A DNA stretch of 8,651 bases from Christensenella sp. UBA4263. GTDB taxonomy: Bacteria; Bacillota; Clostridia; Christensenellales; Aristaeellaceae. Each line of letters starts with the position of its first letter. The stretch's first letter is position 1. The translations under genes and the position numbers were made by a program. This document shows, piece after piece, positions 1-5,852 of this stretch. The notes under the pieces were generated by a model. That model was not told the origin of the DNA. It saw nothing but the letters and a program-made list of their open reading frames with translations, and did not search any database. The stretch lies in the NCBI GenBank assembly GCA_002395225.1, contig DGWH01000023.1, forward strand, positions 1-8,651. The letters run 5' to 3'.

Positions 1-834
1 GCCAGCGAAGTACTGCACGTTACGCAGCCCACCATGTCCCGGCAGATCCAGGAGCTGGAGGAGGAACTGGGGCAGAAACTGTTTATCCGCACGACCCGCT
101 CCATGGTGCTGACGCCGGAGGGCATGCTGCTCCGCAAGCGTGCCGAAGAAATCCTGGAGATGGCGGAACGGACGAAAGCGGAGTTTTCCTCCATGGGCAC
201 CGCCGTGGCCGGGGATGTTTTCGTCGGCAGCGGTGAAACCTTCGCATTGAAAAAAGTGACTGACCTGATGGCACAGATCAGGGAGGATCATCCGGGCATC
301 CGTTTCCAGATCTACAGCGGCAACGCGGAAGATGTGATGGAACGGCTGGAAAAGGGCTTGCTCGACTTCGGCGTTCTGGTGGAACCGGCGGATGTGTCTC
401 GCTACAACAGCCTTCGGCTTCCCGCAAAAGACACCTGGGGCCTGGTCTTGCGCCGGGATCATCCGCTTGCTCAGAAAAAGCATATCCGGAGAGAAGATCT
501 GACCGGCATTCCCCTGATCATGTCCCGCCAGAATATGGCATCACAAAAAGCCGGCAATGACTACATCGACTGGTTCGGGAAAACCTATGAGTCGCTGAAC
601 ATCGTTGCCGGTTACAGCCTGATGTATAACGGTGCGCTGATGGTCAAGTCCGGCATCGGCTGTGCGGTAGGCCTGGATCAGGTCGTCAACACTACAGAAA
701 CCTCCGACCTCTGCTTCCGTCCCTTTGATCCGCCGCTTGAAGCAGGCATCGTAGTCATCTGGAAGAAGTATCGGGTGTTTTCCAAGCCTGCTGAGATGCT
801 GCTGGAGAGGATGATGGGTGTGTTCGGAGAATAG
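1..834 (+). CDS. LysR-type transcriptional regulator, 5' end outside window
   Basis: A DNA-binding regulator of the LysR family, cut by the left edge; 277 residues are visible and roughly 18 N-terminal residues are missing compared with the family length of about 295. The frame is open from base 1 and begins inside the helix-turn-helix with LHVTQPTMSRQIQELEEELG, followed by KLFIRTTRSMVLTPEG, the hallmark end of the LysR winged HTH. The effector-binding domain follows from about residue 70 (GDVFVGSGE, then RLEKGLLDFGVLVEP). The first ATG in the window (34) lies inside the HTH and is not the true start. It is a paralogue of the regulator at 2039-2917, sharing the KGLLDF..L.E stretch and the WGL block. 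Its target is probably the gene to its left, outside the window. The effector is unknown. Confidence 0.93.
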   Translation, partial: ASEVLHVTQPTMSRQIQELEEELGQKLFIRTTRSMVLTPEGMLLRKRAEEILEMAERTKAEFSSMGTAVAGDVFVGSGETFALKKVTDLMAQIREDHPGIRFQIYSGNAEDVMERLEKGLLDFGVLVEPADVSRYNSLRLPAKDTWGLVLRRDHPLAQKKHIRREDLTGIPLIMSRQNMASQKAGNDYIDWFGKTYESLNIVAGYSLMYNGALMVKSGIGCAVGLDQVVNTTETSDLCFRPFDPPLEAGIVVIWKKYRVFSKPAEMLLERMMGVFGE

Positions 835-862
835 GGGTGAGGAAGGGCGTTAGCCCTCGCCC
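835..862 (+). terminator. Weak stem-loop just after the LysR stop codon
   Basis: Immediately after the TAG stop, GGGTGAG (835-841) pairs with CTCGCCC (856-862), with an inner GGC/GCC stem and a GTTA loop. No T-run follows (the next bases are ATTCTATAAT), so it is at best a weak terminator or a 3'-end stabiliser. The better terminator lies at 1021-1058. Confidence 0.3.
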
Positions 863-1020
863 ATTCTATAATGAGGCCTGCTGTCCAAAGCAGATCGAGT
901 CTCGGAGCATCTGCATCGATGGGGATACCGTAACACTCTTAAGAGAATGGCAGTAAAATGAAGATGTTTTCTGCTCTATTATGTGATATCTGCTAAAAAT
1001 TTGAGCGACTGCCAAATTGA

Positions 1021-1058
1021 CCGCCAAGGGAGAATTTATCCCATTGGCGGCTTTTTTT
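1021..1058 (+). terminator. Intrinsic (rho-independent) terminator
   Basis: CCGCCAA (1021-1027) pairs with TTGGCGG (1044-1050). An inner GGGA/TCCC pairing (1028-1031/1039-1042) extends it to about 11 bp with one bulged A (1043). The stem is followed by C and seven T residues (1052-1058). This is a textbook plus-strand terminator, presumably ending the LysR transcript about 190 bases after its stop. I see no convincing gene in 863-1020. Confidence 0.88.
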
Positions 1059-1118
1059 CGTTTTGGCGCTGTAAAACGATACGACTTTTGGGCGTAGGAA
1101 GGTGAACCACCTAAGCAA

Positions 1119-1340
1119 TTGGATGGACACCAGATGACACCAGATAAAAAAATCCGCTTGACAGCCATGCGCAAAGCAGGCCGGAGTTATACAGAGATAC
1201 CTACCGGCTATTATAAGGAAGAAGGGCAGCGGTTGATTTGTTCCCGTATACGAACAGGACCCGAGACAACGGCAAAATCCGGTGGATTTGTTCTTACGGA
1301 ACTATGTGGATTTATTCCCGCGAACGAACGGGGCCGCTGA
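1119..1340 (+). pseudogene. Scrap of a small helix-turn-helix protein
   Basis: A frame opening with TTG (1119), with an internal ATG at 1134, encodes MTPDKKIRLTAMRKAGRSY followed by TEI. This resembles the first helices of small HTH proteins that accompany transposons and recombinases in Clostridia (pattern MTP..K..I..LR..G.SY..IA..LG). The match stops where the turn and recognition helix should follow, and the remaining residues (from PTGYYKEEG on) look unrelated. No good ribosome site precedes the ATG. I read it as a decayed fragment; chance similarity is possible because only about 22 residues support it. Confidence 0.27.
1232..1335. repeat. Three short imperfect direct repeats
   Basis: A 30-bp copy at 1232-1261 and another at 1306-1335 match at 23 of 30 positions. 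A truncated copy at 1282-1293 (GTGGATTTGTTC) lies between them. The full copies share GATTT, TTCCCG and ACGAAC followed by GG.CC, so each contains a small inverted GTTC/GAAC motif. The third copy overlaps the 3' end of the IS66-like remnant. This may be debris of an element end or a duplicated protein site. Confidence 0.5.
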
Positions 1341-1689
1341 CATCCAAATCGACGTATCGAGCCAACTTGTTTTTTACATACTCGGCATAATCATCAGACC
1401 ATGGCATGAGTTCATCCAGATACTCAAGGTTGCCATAGCCCGGAAGTTCGTCTTGGCGGAGACTCCGGATTTCTTTCTGACTGTACCACCTGTAATCATT
1501 ATGAGCCTTGAGCAAACCGGGTAATTTTTCGCAAAGGTATTCTAAAGAAACCTGTTCATTGGCGCCATTTTCCTTCGCTGTTCGAAGGAGGCTGAACCAA
1601 AGTGTACAGGATACAGTACCCATAATGGTATCCATCTGTTTGCAGTTGGATCTGATAATGCCGAGGTTAGCAAACGAGCGTTTGCAGGC
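1312..1689 (-). pseudogene. C-terminal remnant of an IS66-family transposase
   Basis: On the minus strand a frame open from 1689 down to 1312 encodes LWFSLLRTAKENG, SLEYLCEKLP, then YLDELMPWSDDYAEYVKNK. This is the characteristic C-terminal end of IS66 transposases (…YSLIETAKANG…YL.YLLE.LP…L..LLPW…). The catalytic core is absent: a TAA at 1690-1692 interrupts the frame, and upstream the sequence passes into an unrelated small gene. The ATG at 1635 is internal to the homology and is not a real start. It is a dead fragment showing that an IS66 element once sat here. The family call is from recognised motifs; no partner genes (tnpA/tnpB types) are visible. Confidence 0.68.
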
Positions 1690-1714
1690 TTATCCGCTTA
1701 TTCGCATAAGCCTG
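1671..1714. promoter_or_regulatory. Two adjacent palindromes upstream of the 42-aa ORF
   Basis: CAAACG-AG-CGTTTG (1671-1684) is a perfect inverted repeat. It abuts a second one, CAGGCTTAT (1685-1693) with ATAAGCCTG (1706-1714). The first resembles the Bacillota SOS (LexA/DinR) box, approximately CGAAC-N4-GTTCG, but with the same symmetric change in both half-sites. A weak promoter overlaps: TTGCAG (1682-1687), 17-base spacer, CATAAG (1705-1710). That would start RNA near 1717, just ahead of the ribosome site at 1735. The operator role is inference. Confidence 0.4.
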
Positions 1715-1749
1715 TTGAGCGGAATATTGCAGAAGGGAGGGCGAAGCGA

Positions 1750-1878
1750 ATGTTGACGCTTGAAGGACTTATTGCAGTTCTCAGCCTGTGCGTTGGGTGC
1801 TTTAGTCTCGGATACGCCATCGGCCGCCGAGATAATAATAAGACGCAGAAACAGCCGCCCGAGTCCCTCAAAACTTAG
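1750..1878 (+). CDS. Small single-helix membrane protein, holin-like toxin candidate
   Basis: A 42-residue protein starting MLTLEGLIAVLSLCVGCF and continuing SLGYAIGRRDNN. Residues 6-24 form one hydrophobic helix, followed by a short polar basic tail (RRDNNKTQKQ). The ATG has a strong ribosome site, AGGGAGGG at 1734-1741, eight bases upstream. A terminator follows 25 bases after the stop, making a compact monocistronic unit. Size, the T.E.L…helix pattern and setting resemble the small holin-like toxins of type I toxin-antitoxin modules (TxpA/BsrG-like) and similar one-helix ORFs in Clostridia. This is resemblance by pattern only, not proven homology. It would act in the cytoplasmic membrane. 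It is antisense to, and just beyond, the IS66 remnant. Confidence 0.66.
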   Translation: MLTLEGLIAVLSLCVGCFSLGYAIGRRDNNKTQKQPPESLKT

Positions 1879-1902
1879 CGGCTAATCTGCTATGAAAATG
1901 AT

Positions 1903-1934
1903 GGGGCTAGCCGGATACCGGCGGCACCTTTTTT
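1903..1934 (+). terminator. Intrinsic terminator after the 42-aa ORF
   Basis: GCCGG (1910-1914), loop ATA, CCGGC (1918-1922), with partial pairing of the flanking GG and CC, followed by six T (1929-1934). It lies 25 bases after the small ORF and points the same way. Confidence 0.72.
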
Positions 1935-1942
1935 ATGTGTTC

Positions 1943-1971
1943 ATACTGAAGCAAGTTCGGTGATTTGTCAA
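1943..1971 (-). promoter_or_regulatory. Possible minus-strand promoter facing the small ORF
   Basis: Read on the minus strand there is a perfect TTGACA (1971-1966), then a 17-base spacer and a poor -10 (CAGTAT, 1948-1943). RNA started here would run antisense into the terminator and 3' end of the 42-aa ORF. The weak -10 keeps confidence low. Confidence 0.22.
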
Positions 1972-2038
1972 CACTATCAAAAAAGAGAGCACCGGAGCAG
2001 AAAAGAGAGACGGACTGGATTGCCGTGTTGTAGAACTG

Positions 2039-2917
2039 CTATTGGGTGAAACTGGACTGGAGATGCTTTAAGAATCGCCCGGCAATTGGCGAAAGGGTTT
2101 GATATTTTTTCCAGATCAGATAGAGCCTGTTTTCAAGTTTCGGCGAAAGCGGGCGAAATACCAGTCCGGAGTCTGGTGAGGTATCAATCAGATGATCGAA
2201 GGTCAGCAGATAGCCAAGTCCCTCCCGCGCAAACATCGAGCCATTATAGGACAGACGGAAGGAACCTTCCAGGTGAAGCTCGTTCATTCGTTCCCCGCAC
2301 CATCTCGGGATGTCTTTTTGCCAGCTTTGTTCTGAGCAGAAAAGAGGCAGACCGATCAGGTCATCTGCCGTGAGGACGGCTTTTTCTGCCAGCGGGTCAT
2401 TTGCCGGGAAAATCAGGCCCCAGACATCGGCACTGGGAAACACAAGATAATCATACTTGGCGGTATCCGGCATTTCTGCCAGTACGGAGAAATCCAGGAG
2501 TCCCTTGTCCAGCTTTTCCGTAACCTGTTCGGTATCTCCGCTGGTAATGTGGTAATGCAGTTCCGGATACTGCTTCCGGAATTCCTTAATGGCCCGTGCC
2601 AGCGTGCGGATCTGATAGGATTCCGCCAGACCCAGGTAAATATCCCCGCCGGTTATATCATCCAGTGTGACAAATTCCTGCGTGATCCTATCTGCCATGC
2701 TGACCAGATCCTCTGCACGATTGCGCAGCAGAATACCTTCGTCTGTCAGACGAATACTGAAACTGTGACGCGTAAACAGCTTTTTGCCCAGTTCATCCTC
2801 CAGCGCTTTCAGTGCTTTTGACAGTGTCGGCTGGGTAACATGCAGCTGCTCTGCCGCCCGTGTCATATTTTCCTCTCTTGCGACGGTCAGGAAATACCGC
2901 AGGGTTCTGATTTCCAT
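2039..2917 (-). CDS. LysR-type transcriptional regulator
   Basis: A 292-residue LysR-family regulator. The start at 2917 gives the canonical opening MEIRTLRYFLTVAREENMTR and has AGGAGG about six bases upstream; an in-frame ATG at 2971 would add 18 atypical residues. The winged HTH covers residues 1-60 (AAEQLHVTQPTLSKALKALE, KLFTRHSFSIRLTDEG). The linker helix follows to about 85, then the effector-binding domain (GDIYLGLAES at 91-100, KLDKGLLDFSVLAE). Length is normal. It diverges from the small-protein/hydrolase operon at 3217-5180, the usual layout for a LysR protein controlling its neighbours. A strong promoter for it lies at 3138-3166, implying a leader of about 215 bases. The effector is unknown. 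It is a paralogue of the regulator at the left edge. Confidence 0.95.
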   Translation of the reverse strand: MEIRTLRYFLTVAREENMTRAAEQLHVTQPTLSKALKALEDELGKKLFTRHSFSIRLTDEGILLRNRAEDLVSMADRITQEFVTLDDITGGDIYLGLAESYQIRTLARAIKEFRKQYPELHYHITSGDTEQVTEKLDKGLLDFSVLAEMPDTAKYDYLVFPSADVWGLIFPANDPLAEKAVLTADDLIGLPLFCSEQSWQKDIPRWCGERMNELHLEGSFRLSYNGSMFAREGLGYLLTFDHLIDTSPDSGLVFRPLSPKLENRLYLIWKKYQTLSPIAGRFLKHLQSSFTQ

Positions 2918-2996
2918 CTTCTCCTCCTCTGCTTTGTGGGCCTCACTGTTGATCATTTGCCGGAGCAGCATTGCATGAGGCCTGGATTTGACTTAA

Positions 2997-3013
2997 CTGT
3001 CGCTGCGCGACAG
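2997..3013. other. Perfect stem-loop in the lysR leader region
   Basis: CTGTCGC-TGC-GCGACAG is a 7-bp perfect stem with a 3-base loop and no T-run on either side. If the minus promoter at 3138-3166 is used, this hairpin is transcribed in the lysR leader, about 80 bases upstream of the start codon. Apart from this hairpin I see no gene in 2918-3121. Confidence 0.5.
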
Positions 3014-3121
3014 GGTCCATTCATGATGAGCCATAGCCTGGTGTTTTGGCACTGCTGTCTTACGGAGGCCTATACCTGACAAACCGGTGCTGAGTGGCCT
3101 GCACCATGAAATGCTGTTTAG

Positions 3122-3137
3122 GAATATCATGATATTC
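3122..3137. promoter_or_regulatory. 16-bp perfect palindrome, candidate operator
   Basis: GAATATCATGATATTC reads identically on both strands. It abuts the -10 of the minus promoter (3138-3143) and covers the expected lysR start point, about 60 bases upstream of the expected plus-strand start. A dyad in a divergent regulator/target gap is the usual place for autoregulatory LysR binding; which protein binds it is inference. Confidence 0.55.
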
Positions 3138-3166
3138 ATTATAACCATTAGCACAATTTTTGACAA
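3138..3166 (-). promoter_or_regulatory. Sigma-70/SigA promoter for the minus-strand lysR gene
   Basis: On the minus strand: TTGTCA (3166-3161), 17-base spacer, TATAAT (3143-3138). This is five of six at -35 and a perfect -10 with ideal spacing. The start point would be near 3131, inside the palindrome at 3122-3137. Confidence 0.68.
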
Positions 3167-3177
3167 GGTGCTATCAT
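3148..3177 (+). promoter_or_regulatory. Candidate promoter for the hydrolase operon
   Basis: TTAGCA (3148-3153), 18-base spacer, TATCAT (3172-3177) would start RNA near 3184, ahead of the ribosome site at 3207. A perfect TTGACA at 3160-3165 lies within the spacer but has no good -10 at 16-18 bases. This suggests an activator-dependent or atypical promoter. It overlaps the divergent lysR promoter. Confidence 0.38.
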
Positions 3178-3181
3178 GGTA

Positions 3182-3197
3182 CTGTCCGAGGGGACAG
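3182..3197 (+). other. Stem-loop at the operon start site
   Basis: CTGTCC-GAGG-GGACAG is a 6-bp perfect stem with a 4-base loop, followed by six A. It sits at the predicted transcript start and 9 bases before the ribosome site of the 73-aa ORF. It could be an operator half-dyad or a 5'-end hairpin. Confidence 0.4.
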
Positions 3198-3216
3198 AAA
3201 AAAGACGGAGGCAACC

Positions 3217-3438
3217 ATGCAGTCAGAAACGGTGAGACAGTGTATGAGCGATATCGGGCTGAGCAGAGAAAATGCGGAATGTGTGGCTGCCCTTCTTGAA
3301 AACGACAGACGGGCGGAAGCCAAACAGAGACTGCGCCGCTTCCGGTGTGAACTGATGGATGAACTGCATGCCTGTCAGAGAAGGGTGGATCGGCTGGATT
3401 GGCTGATCCGGGAAACAGATAAACAGGAAAGCGAGTAA
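3217..3438 (+). CDS. Small helical protein of unknown function
   Basis: A 73-residue charged protein. The start at 3217 is chosen because GGAGG (3207-3211) lies five bases upstream; an in-frame ATG at 3160 falls in the promoter region. The sequence is almost all helix: a first segment (SDIGLSRENAECVAALLEND), then RRAEAKQRLRRFRCELMDEL and HACQRRVDRLDWLIRET, an amphipathic pattern typical of a short two-to-three-helix bundle. No signal peptide or membrane segment is seen. Similar small proteins ending in ..H..E..IDCLDYLI are common in Clostridia beside regulators and enzymes, with no known function to my knowledge. It leads the hydrolase operon; the 99-base gap to the next gene holds a 6-bp stem-loop (3459-3464/3470-3475). 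Confidence 0.78.
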   Translation: MQSETVRQCMSDIGLSRENAECVAALLENDRRAEAKQRLRRFRCELMDELHACQRRVDRLDWLIRETDKQESE

Positions 3439-3537
3439 ACAGCAGGAAAAGGACGCGGCTGTTGGACAGCAACAGAGGTAAAAAGCCGGGCAAAGCCGCA
3501 ACGCCAATGATAACAGGGAGAAAGAAGGACAAAGACC

Positions 3538-4530
3538 ATGATGAAAACGGAAAAACTGAAACTGACACAGGAATGGGACAAGACGTTTCCAAAGAGCGAT
3601 AAAGTGAATCATTGCAAGGTGACATTTGTGAACCGTTACGGGATTACCCTGGCGGCGGACATGTATGTGCCCGTGAAGGCGGAAGGAAAGATGTCGGCAA
3701 TTGCGGTATGTGGTCCGTTCGGAGCGGTGAAGGAACAGTGCTCCGGGCTGTATGCCCAGCAGATGGCCGAGCGCGGCTTCCTGACCATTGCCTTTGATCC
3801 CTCTTTTACTGGCGAGAGCGGCGGCCAGCCCCGGTATATGGCTTCGCCGGACATCAATACGGAAGATTTTCAGGCCGCCGTTGATTTTCTGTCGGTCCAG
3901 GAGAATGTCGACCCGGAGCGCATAGGAATCATCGGGATCTGCGGCTGGGGCGGGCTTGCCCTGAACACGGCAGCCCTTGATACCCGAGTGAAGGCGACAG
4001 TGGCCATGACCATGTACGATATGAGCCGGGTCAATGCCCGCGGGTACTTTGATGCTATGGATGAGGATGCCCGGTATGCAGCCCGGCAGGCGCTGAATGC
4101 CCAGCGCATCACGGATTACCGCAATGGCAGTTATGAACTGGGCGGCGGGGTTGTGGATCCCCTGCCGGAGGATGCGCCGTTCTTTGTAAAGGATTACCAT
4201 GCCTATTACAAGACGCCCCGGGGCTATCATCCCCGCAGCCTCAATTCAAACGGCGGCTGGAACAAGATCGGGTGCATGTCGTTCATGAACATGCCGCAGC
4301 TCTGTTATACGAACGAGATCCGCAGTGCCGTGCTGATTGTCCATGGTGAGAAAGCGCATTCCTGCTATTTCGGCTGCGATGCCTATGCGGAGATGGTCCG
4401 GGACAGCCGGTACACGGAAAACAAGGAGCTGATGATCATCCCCGGCGCGGTCCATACGGATCTGTATGATCAGGTGGAAATCATCCCGTTTGACAAACTT
4501 GAGGGCTTCTTCAAGGCGTATCTGAAATGA
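3538..4530 (+). CDS. Alpha/beta hydrolase with cysteine nucleophile elbow
   Basis: A 330-residue cytoplasmic alpha/beta-hydrolase of the broad YcjY/dienelactone-hydrolase-like type; no signal peptide. The nucleophile elbow is GICGWGG (133-139), placing Cys135 where most relatives have Ser. The preceding DPSFTGES (87-94) is the usual loop after strand 4. HGEKAHS (269-275) offers Glu271 as the acid, and AVHTD gives His306. Residues 1-45 form an extra N-terminal strand region. GAAGGA (3524-3529) is eight bases before the first ATG; a second ATG directly follows. The stop overlaps the next start by four bases (ATGA), so the two hydrolases are coupled. It diverges from a LysR gene, suggesting substrate-induced expression. 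Dienelactone hydrolases also use Cys; the substrate here cannot be told from sequence. Confidence 0.9.
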   Translation: MMKTEKLKLTQEWDKTFPKSDKVNHCKVTFVNRYGITLAADMYVPVKAEGKMSAIAVCGPFGAVKEQCSGLYAQQMAERGFLTIAFDPSFTGESGGQPRYMASPDINTEDFQAAVDFLSVQENVDPERIGIIGICGWGGLALNTAALDTRVKATVAMTMYDMSRVNARGYFDAMDEDARYAARQALNAQRITDYRNGSYELGGGVVDPLPEDAPFFVKDYHAYYKTPRGYHPRSLNSNGGWNKIGCMSFMNMPQLCYTNEIRSAVLIVHGEKAHSCYFGCDAYAEMVRDSRYTENKELMIIPGAVHTDLYDQVEIIPFDKLEGFFKAYLK

Positions 4531-5180
4531 GAAAGATGGCTTTTGTGTTCCTGATAGCCTTGTTCATTGTCGGGATGATCGACGCAGGGCTTGCGGAGGG
4601 AACGGATAATGGAACTTTCCGAACCGAGGAGATCTGGGTACAGAAGGGGAATCAGCGGATCTACGGAGTGGCCCATATTCCCCAGACGGAGGGCAGCTGT
4701 CCTCTGGTCATCTTTTCCCACGGGCTGGGGAATAACCATGAATCCGGTGCCCGCTATGCACAGCGCCTGGCCGAAAAAGGGATTGCCGTCTATGCATTCG
4801 ATTTCTGCGGCGGCAGTGCATCCGGCGTGCCAAACAGGAGCGATGGAACCAATGCGGAAATGTCCGTGCTGACGGAGGCGGATGACCTGGAAGCGGTGCT
4901 TGAACAGGCGAAGAGCTGGGAGTTTGTGAACCGGGATAAGATCTTCCTGATGGGCGAGAGCCAGGGCGGACTGGTGACTATTATTGCGGCCAGCCGTCAT
5001 CCGGAGGACATTGCCGGAATGGTGCTGCTGTACCCGGCACTGTCTGCCAGGAGCGATCATGGCGTTAACCGGTATCTTGACAAGGAGTCGGTGCCGGAGG
5101 GCCGCGTAAAATCACTGCAGGTTTCGCGGCATATGCGAATGAAATATAAATATTATGAATCGTATCAATGCCTGCAGTAA
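4527..5180 (+). CDS. Exported serine alpha/beta hydrolase, C-terminally truncated
   Basis: A 217-residue reading frame whose intact relatives have roughly 300 residues. Residues 1-23 are a signal peptide (MRKMAFVFLIALFIVGMIDA, likely cleavage after GLA), so the enzyme would act outside the cytoplasmic membrane. The hydrolase core follows: oxyanion HGLG (65-68), DFCGGSAS (92-99) and nucleophile elbow GESQGG (143-148, Ser145). Homology-like sequence ends near residue 190 (SVPEG). The last residues are encoded by an 85-bp inverted-repeat element, and the stop lies in its right arm. The catalytic Asp and His should lie in the missing part, so the product is very probably inactive. It overlaps the previous gene by four bases. 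The missing 3' end is not found downstream, implying deletion with the insertion. Confidence 0.85.
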   Translation: MRKMAFVFLIALFIVGMIDAGLAEGTDNGTFRTEEIWVQKGNQRIYGVAHIPQTEGSCPLVIFSHGLGNNHESGARYAQRLAEKGIAVYAFDFCGGSASGVPNRSDGTNAEMSVLTEADDLEAVLEQAKSWEFVNRDKIFLMGESQGGLVTIIAASRHPEDIAGMVLLYPALSARSDHGVNRYLDKESVPEGRVKSLQVSRHMRMKYKYYESYQCLQ

Positions 5181-5188
5181 TTTTACGC
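5104..5188. repeat. 85-bp MITE-like inverted-repeat element
   Basis: Terminal arms 5104-5121 and 5171-5188 (GCGTAAAATCACTGCAGG against its complement) match at 17 of 18 positions. The A/T-rich interior contains a further hairpin, TTCGC (5123-5127)/GCGAA (5135-5139). It interrupts the hydrolase gene. Just beyond are a 5-bp hairpin (ACCCC 5192-5196/GGGGT 5204-5208) and a 13-base palindrome (ATAACA-C-TGTTAT, 5212-5224). No target duplication is visible, and no gene in 5189-5241. Confidence 0.6.
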
Positions 5189-5241
5189 TGTACCCCGAAA
5201 TCAGGGGTCATATAACACTGTTATTTAACTTGAAAAATCCC

Positions 5242-5497
5242 GATTTCCACTAATTAATTTGTAAACTCTTGAGTCGATTTTCAAAATTCAACTTGCTCGT
5301 TTTCCCCGTGAAAATCATGTACTTCTGAAGACCAAACCAAAGCTGATTTCCACTAATTAATTCGTGAACTTTTGAGTCGATTTTCAAAATCCAACTTGCC
5401 TTTTTTCCCGTGAGATTCATGCACTTCTGAAGACCAAACAAAATCTGATTTCCACTAATTAATTCGTGAACTTTTGAGTCGATTTTCAAAATCTAAC
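5242..5497. repeat. Left R-repeat array: 2.5 tandem copies of about 102 bp
   Basis: Copy A 5242-5344 (103 bp), copy B 5345-5446 (102 bp) and the 47-bp start of copy C from 5447. Each copy has a conserved 47-bp core with two near-palindromes, one around CACTAATTAATTCGTG and one GATTTTCAAAATC. After it come an A/T-poorer tail and CTTCTGAAGACCAAA. Copy C diverges after about 5497, where the IS begins. A minus-strand frame through these copies (5250-5489) exists only because the period is near a multiple of three. The same family recurs inverted at 7515-7867. Confidence 0.85.
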
Positions 5498-5509
5498 CAT
5501 TGATTTTAA

Positions 5510-5839
5510 CTACAAATGGTGATTCCCCGTAATCTTGTGTATTGTGGACTTTGAACAGTTATAACTCTGAGCGATGCTTAACAGCTTTTCTCCGTTTTCA
5601 TGACGTCGGATAATATCACTCTTTTGCTCTTCGGTAAAACCAGATTTTCGGCCTGCATTTCTTTGATTAAAGGATAAGTTCTTGAGCTCAGATACAGTTA
5701 TATTCTCGCCATAGGCGGCAATGACTTTTTCCATTAGTCTGTCAATCAGTTCTACCGCTTCAGGATCGCGTACACAGTCCCTTCTGAATTGATCCAGTTG
5801 AAGGCAAAGGACTGGGAGATTGGTATAGTACTTCCACAT
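5510..5839 (-). CDS. HTH protein encoded downstream of the transposase
   Basis: A 109-residue protein starting MWKYYTNLPVLCLQLDQFRR. Residues 60-104 (NAGRKSGFTEEQKSDIIRRH, then LLSIAQSYNCSKSTIHKI) form a helix-turn-helix like the C-terminal DNA-binding domain of serine resolvases/invertases (GRK..FT.EQ…S..STI.). No resolvase catalytic domain is present; residues 20-55 are helical and could mediate dimerisation. The ATG is 13 bases after the transposase stop, with GGAGG eight bases upstream, so the two are translationally coupled. It may be an accessory factor binding element ends, or a regulator. A 6-bp hairpin (5496-5501/5515-5520) overlaps its stop. ISLre2 elements usually carry one ORF, so this second one is unusual. 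Confidence 0.75.
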   Translation of the reverse strand: MWKYYTNLPVLCLQLDQFRRDCVRDPEAVELIDRLMEKVIAAYGENITVSELKNLSFNQRNAGRKSGFTEEQKSDIIRRHENGEKLLSIAQSYNCSKSTIHKITGNHHL

Positions 5840-5852
5840 ATCGCAGCCTCCA

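Noticed and set aside
866..1174. A 102-codon minus-strand frame in the left intergenic region
   Set aside because: It crosses a strong plus-strand terminator hairpin, lacks a ribosome site and shows no recognisable motif.
1508..1756. An 82-codon plus-strand frame overlapping the IS66 remnant
   Set aside because: It is a shadow of the minus-strand transposase sequence and lacks a ribosome site; the real plus-strand gene here is the separate 42-aa ORF at 1750.
3223..4230. A 335-codon minus-strand frame opposite the first hydrolase
   Set aside because: It runs antisense to well-supported genes, has a His/Arg/Cys-rich composition typical of an antisense shadow, and no ribosome site or domain.
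5104..5188. Integron attC site
   Set aside because: The inverted arms lack the RYYYAAC/GTTRRRY simple sites, and there is no integrase or cassette structure nearby.
5250..5489. A 79-codon minus-strand ORF with internal peptide repeats
   Set aside because: It is entirely made of R repeats, has no ribosome site, and the 103/102-bp spacing shifts the frame between copies.
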